NCBI GenBank assembly: GCA_934644775.1
Contig: CAKUDB010000021.1
Coordinates: 1-47,753 of the forward strand
Reading direction: 5' to 3'
Source of the DNA: an uncultured bacterium
GTDB taxonomy: Bacteria > Vulcanimicrobiota > Xenobia > Xenobiales > Xenobiaceae
Length of the DNA: 47,753 bases
Under the pieces are notes generated by a model. The model ran no database searches. It was not told the origin of the DNA and saw only the letters and a program-made list of their open reading frames with translations. A program made the translations under genes and the position numbers. Shown piece after piece: positions 24,340 through 32,006 of this stretch; within the stretch, counting starts at the first letter, position 1, and every line of letters begins with the position of its first letter.

Positions 24340-25545
24340 TCAATCGAGCGCCTTTAAGGTACCGTTTGCATTTACTTTATATTTTTTACCGCTCCACTCT
24401 ACCTTATCGCCAGCAAAAGCAGCTAGCCATAGTATAATGTAGATAAAATCTTTTACTAGAGAAAATACCAGATACTTAACTTGAAAAGGTTCACTCCTCT
24501 TTTCCGCAAAAACGCTCCAAGTATAGGCGGAGCTAAAAAAGCGCAAAAATATCCATAAACTGGCCAAAATTTCAGCATATACCAAGAAAGAGCTTCCGGA
24601 AATTAAGGCTGTAAATACAAGCATACTACTCCAGAATAGTCCTTGAGTAATAAAGAAAGAGAGGAAACCTCCAGGGCGAGAGACACGATAAGTGCGCATC
24701 CAACGGAGTTGGTGAGTGAAGTATTCGCTAAAAGACATATCACCGACTACATCTTCAACCACTTCTCGAGATAGAACTACCCGCAATCCGCTTTGAGTTA
24801 TTCTATAGCCAAGTTGGTAATCATCAGCTAGATAATCTTTAACAACTGCCAAGCCACCGATTTTTTGCAAAGCTTCTTTTTTAAAAGCCATTACTGCCCC
24901 TAAAGCGAAGTTGATACCTTCAACTAAACGAGCTACCAATACGGAAGCGCAAAAATCATTAACTGAAATTCCTTCCAGTAAAGAGCCGTAACTGGGCATA
25001 TGCTTAACAGTATAGAGGCAAGTTACTAAACCGACGTCTTGGTTAGCAGCCAAGTCGACAATATCGCTTAGCAAATTAGTCGGCGCGATCATATCGGCAT
25101 CAGAAAGAATAATAATATCCCCTTGGGCCCTTTTTTCCGCTTCGATACACACGGAGATCTTTTTATTTAGAGAATTTACCTTGCCTAAGGATATTTCCGT
25201 ATTATCTCCCAAAGCTAGAAGCTGGCGCTCTTCTTCCGAGCATGGAGTATTCTGGCAATGGCCATCTAAAGCCAAAATGACTTGATTTTTAGATTTGGGG
25301 TAATTTTGGTTTATAAAGCTCTTAAGGCACTCCCGCTCTAAATTATCGGGAATGGTACGCAAAGGCTTTATTTGGGTAAGACTGGGAGTAAGATCAGCTC
25401 TTCCTTCGGAAGCGATCTTATCTCTAGCCTTTTGGCGCTCAGTACAGAACTGGCGAGTTACCCCAATAACTAAAGCCAAATAAGCGCAAGAAGCTAAAGT
25501 GCCCAACGCTAAAATCGAGATAAAAAAGTTGGCTGTGGTAAACAT
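24340..25545 (-). CDS. hpnI: HpnI-like membrane glycosyltransferase (GT2/ceramide-glucosyltransferase type)
   Basis: 401 residues. A membrane anchor at 7-28 is followed by a GT-A catalytic domain: LALDGH at about 91-96, the nucleotide-binding LSDADM (D149xD151), DYLADDYQLG (237-246) with the catalytic Asp, and the (Q/R)xxRW motif QLRW (279-282). Three or so membrane spans follow at about 293-385. HpnI homologues attach N-acetylglucosamine to bacteriohopanetetrol in the known pathway. The ATG at 25545 abuts the stop of the hpnG-like gene, so translation is coupled within an hpnA-hpnG-hpnI order. No HpnK deacetylase is adjacent. Other lipid sugars remain possible. Confidence 0.83.
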   Translation of the reverse strand: MFTTANFFISILALGTLASCAYLALVIGVTRQFCTERQKARDKIASEGRADLTPSLTQIKPLRTIPDNLERECLKSFINQNYPKSKNQVILALDGHCQNTPCSEEERQLLALGDNTEISLGKVNSLNKKISVCIEAEKRAQGDIIILSDADMIAPTNLLSDIVDLAANQDVGLVTCLYTVKHMPSYGSLLEGISVNDFCASVLVARLVEGINFALGAVMAFKKEALQKIGGLAVVKDYLADDYQLGYRITQSGLRVVLSREVVEDVVGDMSFSEYFTHQLRWMRTYRVSRPGGFLSFFITQGLFWSSMLVFTALISGSSFLVYAEILASLWIFLRFFSSAYTWSVFAEKRSEPFQVKYLVFSLVKDFIYIILWLAAFAGDKVEWSGKKYKVNANGTLKALD

Positions 25546-26346
25546 TTATTTCTCACTACTTGATGAGGTCGATTGGATCGCCTTAAAACGTTTGAGAAAA
25601 ATATCCAGAAAGACGGCTAAATTTTTGGCACCTTTGTAGCTATTATCAGCCAAACGGTATAAACGAGGAATCAACACTGGACGCTTTATCACTTCCAAAA
25701 TAATTCTGCCTTTATTAACTTGGCCGTTTTCTCCGTCGGTAAAATCGTTAAAATTCAAAGGCATAGCGAAAGAAGCTTCGTCACTAACTACTTTTATACC
25801 ATTCCAGGGAAGGTTAAACTTTTGGGCAGCAGCAGCTATAGAGCTAGCTTCCATATCTACTACAGCGGCCCCGAAGCGGCTCAACAAAGCGGCCTTCTTT
25901 TTGACAGTATCGACAACTTTAGCACTGGTAAAAGCTTTAACAAGTTCAATACTGGAACCGGGCACAGCTTTCTCGATGTTAAGTTTACGCAAAATTTCCA
26001 AGCCAATCCCTGAAGGCTGAGGATAAATCGTATTAAGTAAAGCTTCTGTGCCTACCACCTGACCAGCTTTTAAACTAGCCAAAAGGGCTCCACAAAAACC
26101 GGCTGAAATTAACATCGAAGGCTTGAAACGCCTAATAACTAGCTGAGCTGATTCTAAAGCCCGCTCGCGCCCCATACCACATAAACAGACCAAAGCATTT
26201 TGGGAGCGCATATGCCAAACTACCGGCGACGAAGTTCCTAATCCGTCCAGCTGAATACCGCTATCCCAATCGATAGAATACAGATTCAAAAGAGGCTTTA
26301 CCTCTTCGGGAGTAGCCATAAAAATAGCGACTAATTGCTTGCTCAT
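25546..26346 (-). CDS. hpnG: HpnG-like nucleosidase/phosphorylase
   Basis: The start is the ATG at 26346, with AGGTGG five bases upstream; a GTG at 26355 is also in frame. The 266-residue protein has the nucleoside-phosphorylase fold: LVCLCGMGRERALESAQLVIRRFKPSMLISAGFCGAL (about 50-90), then GAAVVDMEASSIAAAAQKFNLPWNGIKVVSDEAS, where the Glu and Asp of MExxxxA and SDE are substrate and catalytic positions. In hopanoid synthesis HpnG removes adenine from adenosylhopane to give ribosylhopane. The assignment over a general MTA/SAH nucleosidase rests on its place between hpnA and hpnI and nearby hpnH. Confidence 0.82.
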   Translation of the reverse strand: MSKQLVAIFMATPEEVKPLLNLYSIDWDSGIQLDGLGTSSPVVWHMRSQNALVCLCGMGRERALESAQLVIRRFKPSMLISAGFCGALLASLKAGQVVGTEALLNTIYPQPSGIGLEILRKLNIEKAVPGSSIELVKAFTSAKVVDTVKKKAALLSRFGAAVVDMEASSIAAAAQKFNLPWNGIKVVSDEASFAMPLNFNDFTDGENGQVNKGRIILEVIKRPVLIPRLYRLADNSYKGAKNLAVFLDIFLKRFKAIQSTSSSSEK

Positions 26347-26355
26347 AACCACCAC

Positions 26356-27378
26356 CTAAATACCTTTCTGGACTCCTGGGGTATTAAGTTTGCCTTTAAC
26401 ATAGCCATTGTCAATGAACCATTGTACAGCTCTCTCTAAAGCCGGACGAATAGGTTGCGGCTCGTATCCCAACTCTTGGTGAGCTTTGCGCCAACTAAAA
26501 TACATAAGCTTGCGGGCCATCTTTACACCTTCTAAGGGGACGTTTGGCTCCTTGTGCATTTTTGTACATACAAAAGTATCAACGGCACCTATAACGTACG
26601 CCAACCATAAAGGCAATTCAATTTGAGGGGCCTTTAAGCCAGTAATATCAGCTAATTCCCCAAGAATTTGTTGCAAAGTCATATCCCAACCGCCCAAAAT
26701 ATAGCGTTGACCTGATTGGCCCTTTTCGGCCGCCAAGATATGGCCGCGACAAACATCTTCCACATCGACCAAATTGAGACCAGTATTTACATAAGCCGGC
26801 ATTTGCCCATTTAAAAAACGAGTAATAATTTTTCCGGTATCGGTAGGTTTAATATCTCGATCTCCGATAGGCGTCGAAGGATTTACAATAACGACGTCTT
26901 GCCCATCTTCAGCGGCTTTTAAGGCTACGTGTTCGGCCAAAAACTTGGAGCGTTTATAATGGCCGATCATATCTTCTAAGGTGACGGGAATCTCTTCATT
27001 ACCGGGCCCGCCGTTTTTAGGCAAACCTACAGCAGCTACTGAAGAGGTGACAACTACCCTATTTACTCCGTTTTCTCGGCAAGCTTGTAAGATATTTTCT
27101 GTACCTTTTACGTTACTTTGGTAAAGCTCGTCAGTATTTTCGGCCCAAAGCCTATAGTCGGCTGCGCAATGAAAAACTAAACTACAATCCCTTACTGCCG
27201 TCCGCAAAGACTCCAAATCACGCAAATCTCCCTGCGCATATTCGATATCTAAACCGTTTAAATTAGTTAGATTGGAAGTAGGACGCACTAAAGCGCGTAC
27301 TTTCTTTCCCGATTGCAATAATTGGCGCACTAAATGGCTGCCTACAAAACCAGTTCCACCCGTTACAAATACACACAT
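26356..27378 (-). CDS. hpnA: HpnA-like NAD-dependent epimerase/dehydratase (extended SDR)
   Basis: 340 residues. The Rossmann motif is VTGGTGFVGSHLVRQLL (5-21), then ALVRPTSNLTNLNGLDIEYAQGDLRD, FHCAADYRLWAENTDELYQSNVKGT, and the catalytic YKRSKFLAE (Tyr-x3-Lys) with VNPSTPIGDRDIKPTDTGKI, all close to the hopanoid-associated sugar epimerase HpnA. The exact reaction of HpnA in hopanoid tailoring is not settled. It is the first gene of the hpnA-hpnG-hpnI run; the hpnG start lies 9 bp after its stop. A 103-bp gap upstream separates it from the LOG-family gene. Confidence 0.88.
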   Translation of the reverse strand: MCVFVTGGTGFVGSHLVRQLLQSGKKVRALVRPTSNLTNLNGLDIEYAQGDLRDLESLRTAVRDCSLVFHCAADYRLWAENTDELYQSNVKGTENILQACRENGVNRVVVTSSVAAVGLPKNGGPGNEEIPVTLEDMIGHYKRSKFLAEHVALKAAEDGQDVVIVNPSTPIGDRDIKPTDTGKIITRFLNGQMPAYVNTGLNLVDVEDVCRGHILAAEKGQSGQRYILGGWDMTLQQILGELADITGLKAPQIELPLWLAYVIGAVDTFVCTKMHKEPNVPLEGVKMARKLMYFSWRKAHQELGYEPQPIRPALERAVQWFIDNGYVKGKLNTPGVQKGI

Positions 27379-27481
27379 AGAGCCTTTTTCCTTAAATTAA
27401 AGAGCTGTCCTTTATAGCTTATACTTTGTAACTTATAAATATAGCTGATAAAAAAGCTAAAATCGCGCCATCTATTCTCTA

Positions 27482-28060
27482 CTAATCATCAGGAAGAACC
27501 CAACTAGGTACGGGAGGGAGTTGGAAATTTTCAATAGCCGGAATAACTTCTTCAGGTTTATCTACCACAGTAAAGTAGCGACTATAGGGCAAAGCTAAAA
27601 CTCCCTCTTGATGAGTATGCTCCATAAACTTAATTAAATCGTCAAAGAAATGGGCACTATTTAGAAGGACAATAGGTTTACGCACTTTACCTAAAGAACT
27701 TAAACAAACCACCTCAAAAAATTCGTCCAAGGTGCCAATTCCACCGGGTAAAATAACGAAAGCATCCGATTTTTCAATCATCATAGCTTTGCGCTCGGCC
27801 ATATCAGAAACGATGTAACTTTCATCTATCTTGGCAGAACTAATCTCTCTACTAGTTAAAAATTTGGGCATAATACCGATGATTTTGCCTCCACCAGCAG
27901 CTACATGGCCTGCTACTAGCCACATCAAACCTACACTAGCTCCTCCGTAAACTAAACTGTTACCACTTTTTAGCAAATAGTCGGCAAAGACTTTACAATC
28001 GTGACTAATTTGCTCGCTTTTGGGCATAGTTGAAGCACAAAACACACAAATATTGAACAT
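27482..28060 (-). CDS. LOG-family protein (cytokinin riboside 5'-monophosphate phosphoribohydrolase type)
   Basis: The start is the ATG at 28060 (MFNICVFCAST), with AGAGGTG upstream; the longer open frame adds 26 unlikely residues. The 192-residue protein carries GGASVGLMWLVAGHVAAGGGKIIGIMP, ERKAMMIEKSDAFVILPGGIGTLDEFFEVV, i.e. the PGGxGTxxE nucleotide motif and the conserved ERK. LOG enzymes cleave nucleoside monophosphates to base and ribose-5-phosphate. Bacterial members may act on AMP or modified nucleotides. It is upstream of hpnA on the same strand and could be a cotranscribed neighbour, possibly coincidental. Confidence 0.9.
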   Translation of the reverse strand: MFNICVFCASTMPKSEQISHDCKVFADYLLKSGNSLVYGGASVGLMWLVAGHVAAGGGKIIGIMPKFLTSREISSAKIDESYIVSDMAERKAMMIEKSDAFVILPGGIGTLDEFFEVVCLSSLGKVRKPIVLLNSAHFFDDLIKFMEHTHQEGVLALPYSRYFTVVDKPEEVIPAIENFQLPPVPSWVLPDD

Positions 28061-28213
28061 TTTCGACACCTCTGGTAGACTGAGTACCGTATCGTTAATC
28101 AAGCTTAGAATTAAAAATACCTGCTGACTACCTGTCATTTATTTTTTTCTGTCATAGGGCAATACCAGCAGAAATATCAGAACGTGGCGAAAGGATAAAA
28201 TGTTTCGAAAATT

Positions 28214-28765
28214 ATGAATATAAGAGAAGTCTCTTTTGCGGAATTAAAAGCTATTTATGATAAATACTCACGTCAGACATTTCCTCCGGAAGAATTGGAG
28301 CCTTGGGATAAAGTTGCCCAACTTTACCAAGAGAAACGCTATCTAGGCTGGGGCCTTTATAATGATAAGGGAGAGCTTTGCTGTTATGCTTTTTTTAGTG
28401 TAACTCCTCACCGACTTCTCTTATTGAATATGTTAGAAACTGTGCCGGAAAAACGCGGTTCTGGCTATGGACAAAATATGTTGGCTTATTTAAAGGAACA
28501 CTATGCTCCGGAGCCTCTTTTTATAGAAGTAGAGGCCCCAGAGCTGGCTGCTAACGAAGAAGAACTAGTTACAAGAGAACGGCGTATGAAGTTTTACCAC
28601 AAATTAAAAGCTTACGATACTACATTGCGTTCTTCTTTAGGCGGTGTAGTTATGCACATTCTGGCAGTAAATGGCAATTTATCAGAGCTAGATCTAAACA
28701 AAATCCACAACGAGTTAAGTTTACATTACCCTACGATTTATAATCCAACTTCGCATATGTTGTAG
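28214..28765 (+). CDS. GNAT-family acetyltransferase
   Basis: 183 residues. The N-terminal half (FAELKAIYDKYSRQTFPPEELEPWDKVAQLY) and MLETVPEKRGSGYGQNMLAYLKEHYAPEPLFIEVEAPE (about 75-115) with the acetyl-CoA loop KRGSGYG are typical of GNAT enzymes, and ERRMKFYHKLKAYDT supplies the last helix. The substrate is unknown. ATG 28214 has an AAAGG site upstream. It is convergent with the zinc-ribbon gene, the two separated by a strong bidirectional terminator. Confidence 0.85.
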   Translation: MNIREVSFAELKAIYDKYSRQTFPPEELEPWDKVAQLYQEKRYLGWGLYNDKGELCCYAFFSVTPHRLLLLNMLETVPEKRGSGYGQNMLAYLKEHYAPEPLFIEVEAPELAANEEELVTRERRMKFYHKLKAYDTTLRSSLGGVVMHILAVNGNLSELDLNKIHNELSLHYPTIYNPTSHML

Positions 28766-28817
28766 TTTTTAACACAACATTCTGTTTGCAAGTAAAAAAT
28801 TGCACACTCAATAAAAA

Positions 28818-28876
28818 ATATACGTAAAAAAGGCACCCCGGCATCTATGCTGTTGAGGTGCCTTTTTTACGTATAT
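28818..28876. terminator. Strong bidirectional terminator
   Basis: Perfect 20-bp stem, arms at 28818-28837 and 28857-28876, with GGCACC/GGTGCC at its base and A6/T6 runs inside the stem, so that either strand presents a GC-rich hairpin followed by U. It serves the convergent genes on both sides. Confidence 0.93.
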
Positions 28877-28927
28877 CCGAAGCTGAACACCAAATAATGA
28901 TGCAAAGCTCCGAACTACTCTAAAAGC

Positions 28928-29476
28928 TTAGCGCCAAGAATCGTAGTCGCGATCCTTGTTGCGGCGGTCGCGTTTGTTGTTGCGACGGCCACCGGAACTT
29001 GGCGGCGGATACATATCGACTAAGCTGGACATATCGAAGTCTGCGTCAAAAGAAGAAGCCGACGGGGTATAATTGTTGTTGGAACGAGGAGTGCTCGGAC
29101 GGCTACTATTGTTACCGTAACTGCGGGAACCGCCAGAACGAGAAGCACCGCCATTATTGGCGCGATAACAGTCGGAGCAATAAACAGGGCGACCGTTAGT
29201 AGGTTGGAAAGGAACTTGCGTTTCCTTGCCGCATTCGGCGCACACGGCGCTGTACATCTGGCGAGGGGGACGCGCATTGGCTACTGCAGCGCTATTTTCT
29301 ACGCCACTGTTATTACGAGGGGCTTTATTTCCGCCCTGGCCGGCTTTACGCGCAGCTCTGCAGCTGGGGCAACGGCGAGGTTCGCTCGTAAATCCTTGGG
29401 ACGCATAAAACTCTTGTTCACCTTCGGTGAACACAAACTCAGCGCCGCACTCGACGCATTTTAGGGACTTATCCAC
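28928..29476 (-). CDS. Double zinc-ribbon protein (zinc-binding, CxxC...CxxC)
   Basis: 182 residues, GTG start at 29476 with TGGAG about 12 nt before. First ribbon: LKCVECGAEFVFTEGEQEFYASQGFTSEPRRCPSCRAARK (6-44). Second: YSAVCAECGKETQVPFQPTNGRPVYCSDCYRANN (about 75-108). The remaining tail is low-complexity, rich in Ser, Asn, Gly and Arg and ending in RRNNKRDRRNKDRDYDSWR, so probably disordered and nucleic-acid binding. This matches the short zinc-ribbon proteins seen in Dehalococcoides and many other bacteria, whose function is unknown. It is possibly a ribosome- or RNA-associated protein, which is inference from composition. Confidence 0.82.
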   Translation of the reverse strand: MDKSLKCVECGAEFVFTEGEQEFYASQGFTSEPRRCPSCRAARKAGQGGNKAPRNNSGVENSAAVANARPPRQMYSAVCAECGKETQVPFQPTNGRPVYCSDCYRANNGGASRSGGSRSYGNNSSRPSTPRSNNNYTPSASSFDADFDMSSLVDMYPPPSSGGRRNNKRDRRNKDRDYDSWR

Positions 29477-29710
29477 TCCGATTTAGATCTCCAGTATATT
29501 TTACAAAGGCATACAAATTTCTTAGACAAAGAAACCCTGCCCGCTAAGCTTAGCATTTTTAAAGTTCTCTTTCAATACTGATAAGGGGGAAAAAGAGTTC
29601 GGAATTAAGAAGGAAAAAGGTTTAGGCTGCTAGACTTGACTACAAACGACTGGCACTTCTAACTGTCTTCCCTTTTTCCTTTCGATAATCCAACGGACGG
29701 TAGTTAATTT

Positions 29711-30871
29711 ATGATTTTTTCAGTAAAAATAAAAGAAAACCTTGGCAATTTTGCGGTTCTAGCTCTAGCTTTTAGCTTATTAAGTAATGGCTGTCAAAAA
29801 AATCTTGACACTGCTCCTACAAATAAGTTATCTACAGCTGCCCCTCAAAGCGCTCAACAGGTTAGTGCCACTATGGAGAATGGTTCTTTATCTCCAACTT
29901 TACCAAAAACAGCCAGCACCTTTGATGCCCTAAAAGCTTGGCAAGATTTAGTCTATCAAGTAGAAATCGGCCCTCGTTATGTAGGCAGTATAGGTTCTGT
30001 AAAAACTCGCCAATGGCTAAAAAAAGAGCTAAGCGACTTAGGTAGTCAAGTCTATGAGCAAAAATTTACATCTCAAACGCCAGAAGGCCCCAAGGAATTT
30101 GTTAATATCATCGCTTACCTAGAGCCAAAGGCCGCCCATTCCCCGTCTGCTACGACTGCTAGTCCATTAGAAAAGACCACTAACCCTAATAAGAGCAATA
30201 CCCAAAAAACTGTTGCCCAAACTAAGCCCCCAGAATCTACCACTATAGTTTTAGGCGCTCACTATGATACAAAATTTTTTAAAGATATACATTTTGTAGG
30301 GGCCAATGACGGAGCCTCAGGTATAGCTGTACTTTTAGAACTAGCTCGAGTTTTTAAAAAGCAGCCTCTAAAGCAGCATAAACTTATACTTTGTTTCTTC
30401 GACGGCGAAGAAGCTTTTGAGCAATGGAGCGACACTGACGGAACTTACGGCAGCCGATATTTTGTTGAAAATTTAGATAAAACCGCTTCACCATTTAAGC
30501 TTGAAGTTAAAGATATTGTGGCTGCAATAATTGTAGATATGGTAGGAGATAAAAAGTTACATCTTACCTACGATACCGTTTCTCATCCACAACTTTTAGA
30601 GATGCTCTTTAATAAGGGTCGAGAGTTAAAATTTACTAAACAGTTTAAGCGCAGTGAGGTGGGAGCTATTTCTGACGATCATCTCCCCTTCTTACTGGCC
30701 AAAATTCCAGCTGTCGATATTATAGGCTTTAATAATAGCGAGAGTGGAGTTTACCCTAGTTATTGGCATACTGCTGAAGATAAGCTCGACAAAGTCTGTG
30801 CGGACAGTTTGTATGTTGTAGGTACTACTGTCGAACTTTTTGTCCGAGATTTGGATGAAGTTTTGGAATAG
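29711..30871 (+). CDS. M28-family zinc peptidase / glutaminyl-peptide cyclotransferase-like, lipoprotein-like N-terminus
   Basis: 386 residues. A hydrophobic N-terminus ends in LLSNGCQK (Cys28), similar to but not a perfect lipobox; then a Ser/Thr/Pro/Gln-rich linker. The catalytic domain shows the M28 metal ligands in order: GAHYDTKFF (His, Asp), GANDGASGIAVLLELAR (Asp), CFFDGEEAFEQWSDTDGTYGSRYF (Glu-Glu), VDMVGDKKL (Asp) and YWHTAEDKLDKV (His). The phrase FDGEEAFEQWSDTDGTYGS is characteristic of glutaminyl cyclases rather than aminopeptidases. The protein is expected in the periplasm or attached to a membrane, cyclising N-terminal Gln or trimming peptides. An extra Thr/Pro-rich insert lies at about 140-180. 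Confidence 0.85.
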   Translation: MIFSVKIKENLGNFAVLALAFSLLSNGCQKNLDTAPTNKLSTAAPQSAQQVSATMENGSLSPTLPKTASTFDALKAWQDLVYQVEIGPRYVGSIGSVKTRQWLKKELSDLGSQVYEQKFTSQTPEGPKEFVNIIAYLEPKAAHSPSATTASPLEKTTNPNKSNTQKTVAQTKPPESTTIVLGAHYDTKFFKDIHFVGANDGASGIAVLLELARVFKKQPLKQHKLILCFFDGEEAFEQWSDTDGTYGSRYFVENLDKTASPFKLEVKDIVAAIIVDMVGDKKLHLTYDTVSHPQLLEMLFNKGRELKFTKQFKRSEVGAISDDHLPFLLAKIPAVDIIGFNNSESGVYPSYWHTAEDKLDKVCADSLYVVGTTVELFVRDLDEVLE

Positions 30872-30913
30872 TCTTTTTTTTATAACAGACTTAAAATAAC
30901 AAGCCAAGACTAC

Positions 30914-30964
30914 AAAGCCGTTTAACTTACTTTTTAGCCTAAAAAAGTAAATTGAACGGCTTTT
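30914..30964. terminator. Bidirectional terminator between the M28/QC gene and mutM
   Basis: Long hairpin with arms AAAGCCGTT (from 30914) and AACGGCTTT (to 30963) continuing inward through TTACTTTTT / AAAAAAGTAA with small mismatches. U tracts are available on both strands. Confidence 0.85.
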
Positions 30965-31015
30965 ATGTATAGATAAAACTTAGTATAGATAAAACTTAGA
31001 AAATTATAAGCAAAT

Positions 31016-31900
31016 TTAATGCTGACAGTGAGGACAGTAAACGCTGCTGCGGCCACCAATCTTTTCCTTGTGAAGTTCTCGACCGCAAAGAAAACAGGGT
31101 TGGCCACCCCGCCCATAGACTTTAAGCTGAGAAGCATTATCGCCTTTATGACCATCAGCATCACGATAATCTGAGAATGTTGTACCGCGATTATCAATCG
31201 ATTTTTGTAATATTGGTTTAATCACATTAAAGATCGCTTCTATCTCATCATTAGTTAAAGATTTTGCTGATTTAGTCGGTAAAATATGGCTAGCAAAAAG
31301 GACTTCGTCTGCATAAATATTGCCTAGACCTGCCACAATGGATTGATCTAAAAGTGCAGTTTTTATAGCTCGAGCAGTTTTCTTTAATCCTCTGGTTAAA
31401 TTATCAATAGTATAATCATCTCCGAAAGGATCCGGCCCTAAAGAATTGAGTTCCGACGAACTGTTAAGTTTCTCTTTGGCATAAAGATACCACTTGCCAA
31501 ATTGGCGTATATCTCTATAGCACAATGACGTATTGCCGTCTAAGTATAAAATAATATGAGTATGTTTATCAGGCTCAAACTGTCCTAGAGCTCTCTGTAA
31601 GCCAGTTAAAGGATGGACTGTAAATTCATTACTGTCAGGCAAATTTAAGTCACGAAAGGTAAGTTGACCGGTCATTCCTAAACGAACTAAGAGAGAGTAA
31701 TTCTCACTTTCTAAGATCAGTATCTTGCCCAGACGACGTACTGCAGTAAATTTACCCCCCACTAAAGCCCTCTTTAACTCTTCTAAATTACTATTGACAA
31801 GCAATTTAGGAAGTTTAACTTCGATTTTTTCTATAATATGGCCGGGCAATTTGGCTTCCAAACCGCGACGTATAGTTTCTACTTCAGGTAATTCCGGCAT
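31016..31900 (-). CDS. mutM: Formamidopyrimidine-DNA glycosylase
   Basis: Start ATG 31900, so that the mature N-terminus is PELPEVE, since Pro2 is the catalytic nucleophile and Glu3 the proton donor; the longer open frame is not functional. 294 residues. Further signs are LGKILILE (conserved Lys), GLGNIYADEVLFASHILP (helix-two-turn-helix) and the C-terminal zinc finger CFLCGRELHKEKIGGRSSVYCPHCQH. The enzyme excises 8-oxoguanine and formamidopyrimidines and nicks the abasic site. It stands 106 bp downstream of the OLD-family nuclease gene on the same strand. Confidence 0.97.
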   Translation of the reverse strand: MPELPEVETIRRGLEAKLPGHIIEKIEVKLPKLLVNSNLEELKRALVGGKFTAVRRLGKILILESENYSLLVRLGMTGQLTFRDLNLPDSNEFTVHPLTGLQRALGQFEPDKHTHIILYLDGNTSLCYRDIRQFGKWYLYAKEKLNSSSELNSLGPDPFGDDYTIDNLTRGLKKTARAIKTALLDQSIVAGLGNIYADEVLFASHILPTKSAKSLTNDEIEAIFNVIKPILQKSIDNRGTTFSDYRDADGHKGDNASQLKVYGRGGQPCFLCGRELHKEKIGGRSSVYCPHCQH

Positions 31901-32006
31901 TTTAGTTTTTCCCCAATAATAAAAAAGTACCGCCCCCAAGATACTGATAAAGACTAGACTATCCCTTTTAGTATCTTTGAGCGGTAGTATAAAAAGCTGG
32001 CTAAAA

